Below, in pieces: positions 17,851 to 25,521 of a stretch of 64,000 nucleotides of DNA (within the stretch, counting starts at the first letter, position 1; each line of letters opens with the position of its first letter). A program made the translations under genes and the position numbers. The DNA comes from Afipia birgiae 34632. GTDB taxonomy: Bacteria; Pseudomonadota; Alphaproteobacteria; Rhizobiales; Xanthobacteraceae. The stretch is from positions 2,019,732 through 2,083,731 of the forward strand of contig NZ_HG326652.1 in assembly GCF_000308295.2 (NCBI RefSeq), given 5' to 3'. The notes under the pieces were generated by a model. The model ran no database searches and was not told the origin of the DNA. It saw only the letters and a list, made by a program, of their open reading frames with translations.

Positions 17851-18014
17851 CCAGTGTGGTGGTTCGCAAGTCCGCATTATTTCTACGGCGCGTTCTCTTG
17901 CGGACTTGCGAACCTAAACCACACTAGAATCGTATTTTTCCAGTGCCCTTCCGAATTCGAAGTTCGCCCGGAACGTGCTGCGGGATCAAGCGAACTTCGG
18001 ATTCGGGGCACTGG
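17851..18014. repeat. Paired-hairpin intergenic element, copy A
   Basis: Two long hairpins in a row within the 424-base space between the RND and trhO genes. Hairpin 1 pairs GGTTCGCAAGTCCGCA (17861-17876) with TGCGGACTTGCGAACC (17899-17914), extended outward by CAGTGTGGT/ACCACACTAG. Hairpin 2 pairs GAAGTTCGC (17959-17967) with GCGAACTTC (17990-17998), extended by CCAGTGCCC at 17940 and GGGCACTGG ending at 18014. The linker is AATCGTATTTTT. The layout is the same as at 36303-36460, but the stem sequences differ. The remaining bases up to 18225 hold no further structure I can name. Confidence 0.85.
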
Positions 18015-18225
18015 GCAACGCGAGGCATGCTACCAAATAAAGCAGGTTTAAGTGGCTTTCGCGACACATCCCGCGACGGTTCGGCAGCCATCTGACTGGA
18101 CGCAACACCGCCGATGGGGCCAAATTTGCTCCAAAATGCGGCAAACAGGCAGCCCTGCCATTAGCCCTACGGAGGCAGAATACCTGCTCTTTTCGCCCCG
18201 CCCGGTACTGATATAACCCCGGGCC

Positions 18226-19026
18226 ATGTCGTACAAAGTCGCCGCCTTTTATCAGTTTGTCGCACTCCCCGATTTCGAGGCCCTGCGTGAGCCGCTGCGC
18301 AACATGTGCGTGGCGCTGGACGTGCGGGGCATCATCCTGCTCGCAGCCGAAGGCATCAACGGGACCGTGGCCGGCCGCGAAGTCTCAATCGATGCCCTGA
18401 TGAACCAGTTGCAGAACGGCGCGCTGTTCAATGGCCGCCTCGACAATCTGGAACTGAAGTTCTCGGGCGCAAGCGAGATGCCGTTCAACCGGATGAAGGT
18501 CCGGCTGAAAAAGGAGATCGTGCGGCTGGGCGATCCGGAGACCGACCCCAACGCCAAGGTCGGTATTTACGTCGATGCCGCCGACTGGAACGCACTCATC
18601 AAGCAGGATGATGTGCTGCTGCTGGACACCCGCAATGGCTTCGAGGTCGAGATGGGCACATTCGAAGGCGCTGTCGATCCGAAAATCACACGCTTCGGTG
18701 AATTCCCGGATTTCGCCGGCCGGGCGCTCGACCCGAACAAGCACAAGAAAATTGCGATGTTCTGCACCGGCGGCATCCGCTGCGAAAAGGCCAGTTCCTA
18801 TTTGCTGTCGCAGGGGTTCGAGGAGGTCTACCATCTCAAGGGGGGCATCCTGAAATATCTGGAAGACATCCCGGAGACGCAAAGCCTGTGGCGCGGCGAA
18901 TGCTTCGTGTTCGACCAGCGCATCGCGCTCGGTCACGGGCTCAGCGAACGTCAAACATCACGCGGAGACGGTGCGGATCACACCGACGCGACCGAAATCG
19001 AGATGAGCGAGCAGGCCGATGACTGA
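18226..19026 (+). CDS. trhO: Rhodanese-related tRNA uridine(34) hydroxylase TrhO
   Basis: A 266-residue protein of the TrhO/YceA family, which uses oxygen to make 5-hydroxyuridine at the wobble position of some tRNAs. The N-terminal ferredoxin-like domain (about 1-110) carries [12 protein letters not shown]; the rhodanese domain (about 115-220) holds the conserved active-site C180 and C186 in [12 protein letters not shown], followed by [11 protein letters not shown]. The C-terminal tail ([13 protein letters not shown]) is also typical, but the zinc-like cysteine pairs of longer homologues are missing and the end is acidic. The ATG follows closely on CCCCGGGCC without a strong ribosome site. 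It overlaps slyX by 8 bases. Confidence 0.92.
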   Translation: MSYKVAAFYQFVALPDFEALREPLRNMCVALDVRGIILLAAEGINGTVAGREVSIDALMNQLQNGALFNGRLDNLELKFSGASEMPFNRMKVRLKKEIVRLGDPETDPNAKVGIYVDAADWNALIKQDDVLLLDTRNGFEVEMGTFEGAVDPKITRFGEFPDFAGRALDPNKHKKIAMFCTGGIRCEKASSYLLSQGFEEVYHLKGGILKYLEDIPETQSLWRGECFVFDQRIALGHGLSERQTSRGDGADHTDATEIEMSEQADD

Positions 19027-19237
19027 GACCCCCTCGCCCGCCGCGCGGATCGACGCACTGGAAATCCGGATCGCGTATCTGGACGAGACCATCGAGGCCC
19101 TGAACAACACCATCACCGCGCAGTGGAAGCAGATCGATGCCCTGAGCCGCGAGATGCTCAGTCTGCGCGAACGGCTTGAAGACGCCGAGATGAAATCGGG
19201 CGCGGGCCCCGCCAACGAACCGCCGCCTCATTACTAG
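19019..19237 (+). CDS. slyX: SlyX family protein
   Basis: A 72-residue protein that is almost entirely a heptad coiled coil (about 8-60: [20 protein letters not shown]), ending with the family hallmark PPPHY. SlyX proteins are small cytoplasmic coiled coils of unknown function. Its ATG lies inside the end of trhO (8-base overlap), so it is translationally coupled to it. Confidence 0.92.
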   Translation: MTETPSPAARIDALEIRIAYLDETIEALNNTITAQWKQIDALSREMLSLRERLEDAEMKSGAGPANEPPPHY

Positions 19238-19337
19238 GGTGTGGACTCATAGCACGTAGCCAAATTCGGATTGATGCGACCGGACGTTATCTACATCGCC
19301 CGGCGCGTTTATTTGACTCATCGAGCGGTCGTCACAT

Positions 19338-19766
19338 TCACTGACAAACCAGTACGGGGATCTTCGCTTGTGCCAGCACCTTATTTGTCACACTGCCGAT
19401 TAGAAGCATGGAAAGTCCGCTGCGACCATGCGATGACATAACAATAAGGTCGCAGCCTTTGTCCTCGGCTGCTGCGATGATGGCTTGATGGGGTTGCCCG
19501 TTCTCGACTTGAATCGTCTCGCAGGAAACACCCGCCTCCTGGGCCCCATTTGCCGCGTGTTCCAGCGCGCTAGCGGCCTGTTCCTTGCGCAGCTCAGCAT
19601 AATTTTTGACTGCTTCCCGGAACCGCCCTGTCATTTCTGAAAACGGTTCCACAACGAAGATTACTGATACCTTGGCTCCAAGGGATTTAGCCAGCGCCAA
19701 CCCATGCGCCACCCCATGCTCCGCTAGCTTCGAACCATCTGTCGGAATGAGAATATGCCGGTACAT
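19338..19766 (-). CDS. Universal stress protein (UspA family)
   Basis: A 142-residue single-domain Usp. It starts YRHILIPTDGSKLAEHGV and ends with the ATP-binding motif G-x2-G-x9-G-S (SSHGRSGLSMLLIGSVTNKVL) and PVLVCQ, so it belongs to the ATP-binding branch. ATG 19766 has GGGAGGCGAAGC upstream and is preferred over an in-frame start 18 bases earlier. It heads away from a group of small genes with a FixK/FNR-like box, in keeping with a low-oxygen or stress role, which is inference. Confidence 0.92.
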   Translation of the reverse strand: MYRHILIPTDGSKLAEHGVAHGLALAKSLGAKVSVIFVVEPFSEMTGRFREAVKNYAELRKEQAASALEHAANGAQEAGVSCETIQVENGQPHQAIIAAAEDKGCDLIVMSSHGRSGLSMLLIGSVTNKVLAQAKIPVLVCQ

Positions 19767-19867
19767 GCTTCGCCTCCCGCTCAATTAAAAACATGGCACA
19801 AACTGCACATGTCGCGCGCCGCCCTCGGGTGTACGGTTACCATGTAAGTACAGCTCGGGTGCGTGCC

Positions 19868-19954
19868 ATGGCAGACGACCTTGCCTATCGCTTATGCGTC
19901 ATTGTCGGTGGTTTTATCCCCATAGTGCTAGCTGCAATCGCGATCTTCGCTTGA
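19868..19954 (+). CDS. 28-residue membrane micropeptide
   Basis: ATG 19868 opens a short frame (MADDLAYRLCVIVGGFIPI...AIFA) of 28 residues: a polar start with two aspartates, then one hydrophobic segment of about 20 residues ended by the stop. It reads as a single-span membrane peptide. Its TGA stop overlaps a TTG that opens the HTH gene in another frame (TTGA), which favours both being real and coupled. No strong ribosome site is seen (GGGTGCGTGCC upstream). I do not recognise the family. Confidence 0.5.
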   Translation: MADDLAYRLCVIVGGFIPIVLAAIAIFA

Positions 19955-20238
19955 TAAACGATCCGATACTGAGCGCGCGTGAAAAGCGCCTATTGCGGCG
20001 TCTCGCCCGCGGCCACTCTAACCATGCCATTGCCCATGACATCGGCGGACGAGACGACCAGATTGGCGAGCAGCGGAAGCGGCTGTTGCAGAAACTTCAA
20101 GTCAGTTCGCAGTCCGAGATCGCAGAAGCCGCCTCGCGGTGGGCGTTCTGGCCATCTTACAATTTGACGACGGCTGCTGACGAGTTGGCTCCTCGGCCGA
20201 AGCGTAGACAGGACGACAGCGACAAACCGCCGCCCTGA
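19951..20238 (+). CDS. Stand-alone LuxR-type HTH protein
   Basis: From TTG 19951 this is 95 residues. Residues about 6-60 (LSAREKRLLRRLARGHSNHAIAHDIG ... RKRLLQKLQVSSQSEIAEAA) match the LuxR/GerE helix-turn-helix pattern, though the recognition segment GGRDDQIGEQR departs from the usual ISxxTVKxH. No receiver or ligand domain precedes it. The tail is basic and proline-rich. A longer version from ATG 19894 is possible but would overlap most of the micropeptide and add unrelated residues. It likely binds DNA or acts as a partner of another regulator; target unknown. Confidence 0.65.
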   Translation: MINDPILSAREKRLLRRLARGHSNHAIAHDIGGRDDQIGEQRKRLLQKLQVSSQSEIAEAASRWAFWPSYNLTTAADELAPRPKRRQDDSDKPPP

Positions 20239-20270
20239 AACGACCGATTGCGCGGGCCGCCGTCGATCTA

Positions 20271-20459
20271 TCAGGTCTGCCTCTTCACGATTTCAAATCC
20301 CTTTGCCTGCAACTCCAGCAGGATGCCCTGCGCCAGGTGCGTGCACTCTTCCGGATTAATCCAATGCGGACTTCTCCAATCCGGGTCATCTTCCTTTGGG
20401 TAACTGATGAATGCGGAGCGAATGGCTGCTTCGATTACGTCCATGGGATTGTCTGACAT
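20271..20459 (-). CDS. Small protein of unknown function
   Basis: A 62-residue cytoplasmic protein (MSDNPMDVIEAAIRSAFISYP ... ECTHLAQGILLELQAKGFEIVKR). The mixture of a helix, a PKEDDPDWRSPHW loop and a C-terminal helix-strand is compact; I do not recognise the family. ATG 20459 has GAGGG 7 bases upstream and is preferred over an ATG 6 bases earlier. It is divergent from the Cys-rich protein gene and shares the FixK/FNR-like box region, so it may be induced at low oxygen. Confidence 0.6.
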   Translation of the reverse strand: MSDNPMDVIEAAIRSAFISYPKEDDPDWRSPHWINPEECTHLAQGILLELQAKGFEIVKRQT

Positions 20460-20536
20460 CTGCATCCCTCACGCGGCGAAATAGATCAAATCCAGGGAAT
20501 TGACCTGTCAAGAAGAACGTCACCACCATCAATGGT

Positions 20537-20550
20537 TTGATCTAGGTCAA
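20537..20550. promoter_or_regulatory. FixK/FNR-like binding site
   Basis: TTGATCTAGGTCAA fits the FixK/FNR pattern TTGA-N6-TCAA exactly. Its centre is 60 bases before the ATG of the Cys-rich protein gene (20604) and 84 bases from the divergent small gene (20459), distances that would allow activation of either. In rhizobia and Rhodopseudomonas such sites answer to low oxygen. Confidence 0.7.
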
Positions 20551-20603
20551 CATCGTGCCCTCGGGCTCAGGCACGTGAACAGCTTTCTAGAAGGGAGTCA
20601 GAG

Positions 20604-20834
20604 ATGAACTGGCTCAGTCCGTTGCTCGGCATTGCAATCGCGTTGTCTGGTCAAGATGCATTCGCCAAGAACCGTTTGACCGACCCCGTTAAGATTGCAC
20701 GCGAATGCAAAAGCGACGTGGAGCGCTTGTGCAGAGGGCTTCGGCCCAGTGGCCAGCGCATCGTACGTTGCCTCAAAGAGCGGGTAGCCGAATTGTCGCC
20801 CGCGTGCTCGGCCGCGCTTAAGTCAACGGAATAA
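20604..20834 (+). CDS. Small exported cysteine-rich repeat protein
   Basis: A 76-residue precursor with a signal peptide (about 1-21, SGQDAFA). The mature part has one Cys-rich (GLG1-type) repeat: CKSDVERLCRGLRPSGQRIVRCLKERVAELSPAC, with four cysteines in the spacing C-x7-C-x13-C-x11-C. Such domains are periplasmic and of unclear function. AGGGAG lies 8 bases before the ATG. The FixK/FNR-like box at 20537-20550 is well placed to drive it. Confidence 0.75.
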   Translation: MNWLSPLLGIAIALSGQDAFAKNRLTDPVKIARECKSDVERLCRGLRPSGQRIVRCLKERVAELSPACSAALKSTE

Positions 20835-20911
20835 CGGAGGCGAAGCCGATCCGCGCCCAACACGGGAGGGAGGCCCCCTCACTGCCGTCGCATCACAAGT
20901 GGAGCATACCG

Positions 20912-21175
20912 ATGTGGATACTGATGTACGTCTTCTCCTACTCAGTTAGCCCGGCAGCTACAAACGACAGGGCGGAATGGAGGCTCCGTCCGACCGTGGT
21001 ATTTCAAGAGTTCTCGAACGAAGAGCGATGCAGGGCCGCCAAGTCGGCGCTTGAAGGAAGTTTAAGGGACGCCGGAGCCAAGCTGAGAAGTGGCATAGAA
21101 GACTTGAAGACCATCGGCAAAGCTGACCCGGCGCAGATTATCATTGCCTACAATGTGGAATGCCTTCCAAAGTAA
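20912..21175 (+). CDS. Small protein of unknown function
   Basis: An 87-residue frame. The first 17 residues (MWILMYVFSYSVSPAAT) form a short hydrophobic, signal-like start; the rest (WRLRPTVVFQEFSNEERCRAAKSALEGSLRD ... NVECLPK) is helical, with two cysteines that could pair. The pattern of an exported protein with one disulfide and an internal F-x-x-x-x-x-C-x-x-A segment is common among small rhizobial proteins, but I do not recognise it. It follows the Cys-rich protein gene by 77 bases and may be cotranscribed. Confidence 0.6.
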   Translation: MWILMYVFSYSVSPAATNDRAEWRLRPTVVFQEFSNEERCRAAKSALEGSLRDAGAKLRSGIEDLKTIGKADPAQIIIAYNVECLPK

Positions 21176-21505
21176 ACGCTGCCCATATCGACCTATCGTC
21201 GGAAACGCTGGATGATCTGGCAAAACCAGTCTTCGACAACCGCGGTTTTCATATCCGGTCTTGGCACTTTTCGGACAAGGCGCGATGCACGACTTGAGTC
21301 TGTTATACGCACCCAAGCGAACGTCCGCCGGCCACTCCAAATTTATGGGTTCACGCCCTAATCGTCTCGATATGCCGTTGGCCCCTCGCCGCAGGCTGAA
21401 GACAGCCTAAAACGCCATTATTCCCTGCCCAACCGGTCGCCGCAAAAAAATTGGTAATTCCGACGCGAGCATGTATCGTCCCTCAAGGAAATGGGGAGGA
21501 CATCA
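21176..21505. other. Intergenic region before the second Liv-type transporter
   Basis: About 330 bases without a supported gene. It should contain the promoter of the binding protein gene; the ribosome site GGGGAGGA at 21493-21500 is at its right end. A minus-strand open frame of 92 codons (21062-21340) overlaps the preceding gene and has no ribosome site or family features, so I leave it out. Confidence 0.5.
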
Positions 21506-22687
21506 ATGCGTAAGATTGCAATTCTCGCAGGCGTCGCGGCCGCACTGGCCGCAGCACCGGCGACAGCCGACGATCTCAAGATCGCGCTGATCTACGGCAA
21601 GACCGGGCCGCTGGAAGCCTATGCCAAGCAGACGGAAAACGGTCTGCGCATGGGCCTGGAATACGCCACCAAGAACACCATGACGGTCGATGGCCGCAAG
21701 ATCGTGCTCATCACCAAGGACGATCAGGGCAAGCCGGACCTCGCCAAGGCCGCACTCGCCGAAGCCTATCAGGACGACAAGGTCGATCTCGCCATCGGCA
21801 CCACGGCGTCAGGCGCGGCGCTGGCCATGCTGCCGGTCGCCGAAGAAAACAAGAAGGTGCTGATCGTCGAGCCGGCCGTGGCGGATGCCATCACCGGCGA
21901 AAAGTGGAATCGCTACATCTTCCGCACCGGCCGCAACTCGTCGCAGGATGCGATCTCCAACGCCGTCGCCATCGGCAAGCAGGGCGTGACCATCGCGACC
22001 CTCGGCCAGGACAATGCGTTCGGCCGCGACGGCGTCGCCGCGTTCAAGGAAGCCCTCTCCAAGACCGGTGCAACGCTGGCTGCGGAAGAATACGTTCCAC
22101 CCGCGACCACCGACTTCACCGCCGCAGGCCAGCGCCTGTTCGACGCACTGAAGGACAAGCCGGGCCGCAAGATCATCTGGGTGATCTGGGCCGGCGGCGG
22201 CGATCCGCTGACCAAGATCCAGGACATGGACCCGAAGCGTTACAGCATCGAGTTGTCGAGCGGCGGCAACATTCTCCCGGCGCTGGCGGCTTACAAGCGT
22301 TTGCCCGGCCTGGAAGGTGCGACTTACTACTACTACGCCATTCCGAAAAACCCGATCAACGAGTGGCTCGTCACCGAGCACCAGAAGCGCTTCAACGCGC
22401 CGCCGGACTTCTTCACGGCGGGCGGGTTTGCTGCGGCGATGGCGGCGGTCACCGCCGTGCAGAAGGCCAAGTCGACCGACACCGAAAAACTGATCGCGGC
22501 GATGGAAGGCATGGAGTTCGATACGCCGAAGGGCAAGATGATGTTCCGCAAGGAGGATCATCAGGCGCTGCAAAGCATGTATCACTTCCGCGTCAAGGTC
22601 GATCCGAACCTCGCCTGGGCCGACAACGAGCTGGTGCGCGAACTCAAGATCGAGGACATGCAGATCCCGATCAAGAACAAGCGGTAA
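21506..22687 (+). CDS. Liv-type ABC transporter substrate-binding protein
   Basis: A 393-residue periplasmic binding protein with a signal peptide (1-20, AAPATA) and the Peripla_BP_6 opening DDLKIALIYGKTGPLEAYAKQ. ITKDDQGKPDLAKAALAEAYQDD and the ligand-site region GTTASGAALAMLPVAEENK are family features. ATG 21506 sits 6 bases after GGGGAGGA; an in-frame ATG at 21491 has no such site. Ligand unknown. First gene of a five-gene importer cluster; unlike the first transporter in this window, no catabolic enzymes follow. Confidence 0.92.
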   Translation: MRKIAILAGVAAALAAAPATADDLKIALIYGKTGPLEAYAKQTENGLRMGLEYATKNTMTVDGRKIVLITKDDQGKPDLAKAALAEAYQDDKVDLAIGTTASGAALAMLPVAEENKKVLIVEPAVADAITGEKWNRYIFRTGRNSSQDAISNAVAIGKQGVTIATLGQDNAFGRDGVAAFKEALSKTGATLAAEEYVPPATTDFTAAGQRLFDALKDKPGRKIIWVIWAGGGDPLTKIQDMDPKRYSIELSSGGNILPALAAYKRLPGLEGATYYYYAIPKNPINEWLVTEHQKRFNAPPDFFTAGGFAAAMAAVTAVQKAKSTDTEKLIAAMEGMEFDTPKGKMMFRKEDHQALQSMYHFRVKVDPNLAWADNELVRELKIEDMQIPIKNKR

Positions 22688-22703
22688 GAACAACTGAACT
22701 CTT

Positions 22704-22844
22704 CACCTCTCCCCGCCTGCGGGGAGAGGTCGGAGACTGAGCGCAGCGAAGGCTCCGGGTGAGGGGCCGGGACTTGCGATAAGAGAAGCCCCTCACCCGC
22801 TCGCCTGAAGGCTCGCGACCTATCCCCGTAAACGGGGAGAGGTG
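22704..22844. repeat. Long palindromic intergenic repeat
   Basis: A 141-base palindrome. It opens CACCTCTCCCCG-CCTG-CGGGGAGAGGT, has inner arms GGGTGAGGGGC and GCCCCTCACCC, and closes CCCCGTAAACGGGGAGAGGTG. The outer stem recurs at 7941-7966. It lies between the binding-protein gene and the first ATPase gene of the second transporter and can fold in the operon mRNA, which would lower expression of the membrane subunits relative to the binding protein. Confidence 0.85.
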
Positions 22845-22884
22845 AAAAGAAGCCGCTCGCATCAAATCTTTGGCAGCGAATTCC

Positions 22885-23652
22885 ATGCCCCTCACCCTCG
22901 AGACCCGCGACCTGACCATCCGTTTCGGCGGCCATGTCGCCGTCAACAAGGTGAGTTGCACCTTTCGCCCCGGCGAACTGACGGCCATTGTCGGCCCCAA
23001 CGGCGCCGGCAAGACCACCTATTTCAACCTGATCTCCGGACAACTCCGTCCGAGCGCCGGTGACGTCCTGCTCGCGGGCGAGAACATCACCGGCCTCACC
23101 GCACCATTGCGCACGCGCAAGGGCCTCGGCCGCGCCTTTCAGTTGACCAACCTGTTCCCCAATCTCAGCGTCGAGGAAAACGTTCGCCTCGCCGTGCAGG
23201 CCGCAAGCGGCGTGCATTACGAGATGCTCCGCCCATGGATGAAGCGCCGCGACCTGATCGAACGCGCCGACGCTATTCTCGATTCAATCGCGCTCGGCAA
23301 CCGCCGCGCGGTCGCTGCCGCAGCCCTGTCCCACGGCGATCAGCGCAAGCTCGAAGTCGCGTTGATGATGGCGCTGGAGCCGAAGGTCTTCATGTTCGAT
23401 GAGCCCACAGCAGGCATGAGCGTCGACGAAGTGCCGGTGGTGCTCGATCTCATCGCGCGCCTCAAGCAGGACACCAGCAAGATCATCCTGCTGGTTGAAC
23501 ACAAGATGGACGTGGTGCGCTCGCTCGCCGACCGCATCATCGTTCTGCACAACGGGCAACTGGTGGCGGACGGCAAGCCCGCCGAGGTGATCGCCTCGCC
23601 GATCGTGCAGGAAGCCTATCTCGGCATCGCGCCCGGAAAGACCGCCGCATGA
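22885..23652 (+). CDS. Branched-chain-type ABC transporter ATP-binding protein (LivG-like)
   Basis: A 255-residue ATPase: Walker A GPNGAGKTT in AIVGPNGAGKTTYFNLISG, LGRAFQLTNLFPNLSVEENVRLAVQ (the LivG Q-loop region), signature SHGDQRKLE and Walker B VFMFDEPTAGMS. The LivG branch is also shown by the long insert after the Q-loop. ATG 22885 has a weak ribosome site and the gene follows a long palindrome, so its expression may be limited. Confidence 0.92.
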   Translation: MPLTLETRDLTIRFGGHVAVNKVSCTFRPGELTAIVGPNGAGKTTYFNLISGQLRPSAGDVLLAGENITGLTAPLRTRKGLGRAFQLTNLFPNLSVEENVRLAVQAASGVHYEMLRPWMKRRDLIERADAILDSIALGNRRAVAAAALSHGDQRKLEVALMMALEPKVFMFDEPTAGMSVDEVPVVLDLIARLKQDTSKIILLVEHKMDVVRSLADRIIVLHNGQLVADGKPAEVIASPIVQEAYLGIAPGKTAA

Positions 23653-23675
23653 TGAATGTCGAATTCCCGTTTCTT

Positions 23676-23757
23676 CGTCATTGCGAGCGAATCGAAGCAA
23701 TCCAGAGCCGCGAGGAAGAGCTGGATTGCTTCGTCGCAAGAGTTCCTCGCAATGACG
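23676..23757. repeat. 82-base palindromic repeat (CGTCATTGCGAG family)
   Basis: CGTCATTGCGAG at the left is mirrored by CTCGCAATGACG at the right, with inner arms AAGCAATCCAG and CTGGATTGCTT. Two more members are at 27576-27657 and 60659-60735. It sits between the LivG-like and LivF-like genes. Confidence 0.88.
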
Positions 23758-23779
23758 CCCCGCCGAAAGGGATTTCGGC

Positions 23780-24502
23780 ATGAGCGACATGTTATCCCTC
23801 ACCGGCGTTCATACCCATATCGCGCAGTATCACATCCTGCACGGTGTCGATTTTGTCGTGCCGGAAGGCCAGATCACCATGCTGCTTGGCCGCAACGGCG
23901 CGGGCAAGACCACGACCCTGCGCACCGTCATGGGCCTCTCGCCGCCCTCGTCCGGCACGATCACGCTCGAAGGCCAGCGCACCGAGAAGAAACTCACGCC
24001 GGACATCGCCAGCCTCGGCGTCGGCTACGTGCCGGAGTCCATGTCGGTGTTCTCCGATCTGACCGTGAAGGAAAACCTGATCCTCGCCGCACGCGCAGGT
24101 CCGCTGGACGATACGCGGCTGCAATGGATCTTCGGATTCTTTCCGGCGCTGAAACGCTTCTGGCTGTCGCGCGCGGGTTCGCTGTCCGGCGGACAAAAGC
24201 AGATGCTGTCGATCGCCCGCGCCATCGTCGAGCCGCGCAAGCTGCTCTTGATCGACGAACCGACCAAGGGCCTTGCCCCCGCCATCGTCGTCAATCTCAT
24301 CGAATGTCTTGCTGAAGTGAAGACGCGCGGCGCGACCATCCTGCTGGTCGAGCAGAATTTCCGCGTGGCTCAGGAAGTCGGCGACAACGTGCTGGTGATG
24401 GACAACGGCAAGATCGTGCATCGCGGCGCGATGGCCGAACTCGCGAAAGACACATCATTGCAGGAAAAGCTGCTGGGTCTCAGCCTCGAGGCGCACCAAT
24501 GA
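23780..24502 (+). CDS. Branched-chain-type ABC transporter ATP-binding protein (LivF-like)
   Basis: A 240-residue ATPase with Walker A GRNGAGKTTT, VPESMSVFSDLTVKENL (LivF branch), signature LSGGQKQM and Walker B LLLIDEPTKGLAP. The H-loop region is ILLVEQNFRVA. It overlaps the LivH-like gene by 4 bases (ATGA), and is separated from the LivG-like gene by a palindromic repeat. Confidence 0.93.
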   Translation: MSDMLSLTGVHTHIAQYHILHGVDFVVPEGQITMLLGRNGAGKTTTLRTVMGLSPPSSGTITLEGQRTEKKLTPDIASLGVGYVPESMSVFSDLTVKENLILAARAGPLDDTRLQWIFGFFPALKRFWLSRAGSLSGGQKQMLSIARAIVEPRKLLLIDEPTKGLAPAIVVNLIECLAEVKTRGATILLVEQNFRVAQEVGDNVLVMDNGKIVHRGAMAELAKDTSLQEKLLGLSLEAHQ

Positions 24503-25521
24503 CCGACTCGACAACCTCCTTGGCGGCCGCCGAACCGCTGCCGCAAGCCAGCCGCGATTTTATCCCGCTGCTGCTGCCGGTCGTACTTGCGCTGGCGATG
24601 ATCCCGCTGATCGGCTCGCCGAGTACATGGGTCACTCTGACGGTCGCCAGCCTCGCCATGGGCATGATGATCTTCATCATGGCCTCGGGTCTGACGCTGG
24701 TGTTCGGCCTGATGGATGTCCTGAACTTCGGGCACGGCGCGTTTATTGCGGTCGGCGCGTATGTTGCGACATTGGTGCTGGTGCCGATGGCCGGATACAT
24801 CCAGGCCGACTCGCTGTGGCTGAACCTCCTTGCATTGGCCCCCGCGGCCCTGCTGGCGATGGCGGTGTCCGGGGCGGTCGGTCTCGTATTCGAGCGCGTG
24901 CTGATCCTTCCGGTCTACGGCAGTCACCTCAAGCAAATCCTGATCACCATGGGCGGGCTGATCGTCGCCGAGCAGACGCTCTACGCGCTGTGGGGACCGC
25001 AGCGCATTCCGCTGCCGCTGCCGACATCGCTGCGCGGCTCCTTCATCTTCGGCGACATCGCCATCGCCAAATATCGCGTGCTGGCGATGGTCGTCGGTCT
25101 TGTGGTGTTTGGCCTCGTGCTGCTGGTGCTGAACCGCACCAAAATCGGCCTGCTGATCCGCGCCGGCGTCGAGAATCGCGAAATGGTCGAGGCGCTCGGC
25201 TATCGCATCAAGCGGCTGTTTCTTGGCGTGTTCATGGTCGGCTCCGCGCTCGCAGGGCTCGGCGGGATCATGTGGGGCCTCTACCGCGAGGAAGTACACG
25301 CCTCGATGGGCGGCGACCTGATGGTGCTGGTGTTCATCGTCATCATCATCGGCGGCCTCGGCTCCATCGGCGGCTGTTTCATCGGCGCCATTCTGGTCGC
25401 GATGATCGCCAACTACGGCGGCTTCCTGGTGCCGAAGCTGGCGCTGGTCTCGAACATCCTGCTGATGGTTGCGATCCTGATGTGGCGACCGCGCGGACTC
25501 TATCCGGTGACAAATCGATGA
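24499..25521 (+). CDS. Branched-chain-type ABC transporter permease (LivH-like)
   Basis: A 340-residue inner-membrane protein with eight or nine hydrophobic segments. The family segment GLTLVFGLMDVLNFGHGAFIAVGAY and the late loop GGDLMVLVFIVIIIGGLGSIGGCFIGA are clear. Its start overlaps the LivF-like stop (ATGA) and its TGA overlaps the ATG of the LivM-like gene, so all three are coupled. Confidence 0.92.
   Translation: MTDSTTSLAAAEPLPQASRDFIPLLLPVVLALAMIPLIGSPSTWVTLTVASLAMGMMIFIMASGLTLVFGLMDVLNFGHGAFIAVGAYVATLVLVPMAGYIQADSLWLNLLALAPAALLAMAVSGAVGLVFERVLILPVYGSHLKQILITMGGLIVAEQTLYALWGPQRIPLPLPTSLRGSFIFGDIAIAKYRVLAMVVGLVVFGLVLLVLNRTKIGLLIRAGVENREMVEALGYRIKRLFLGVFMVGSALAGLGGIMWGLYREEVHASMGGDLMVLVFIVIIIGGLGSIGGCFIGAILVAMIANYGGFLVPKLALVSNILLMVAILMWRPRGLYPVTNR

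Noticed and set aside
20490-20512. A second possible FixK/FNR box (TTGACCTGTCAA) near the small-gene cluster
   Set aside because: The half-sites are 4 bases apart instead of 6, so it does not fit the FNR/FixK spacing.
21062-21340. A 92-codon minus-strand frame in the space before the second transporter
   Set aside because: It overlaps a better supported small gene, has no ribosome site and no family features.
23676-23757. Possible CRISPR repeat, because similar palindromes occur three times
   Set aside because: The three copies are many kilobases apart, are not separated by regular spacers and no cas gene is present.
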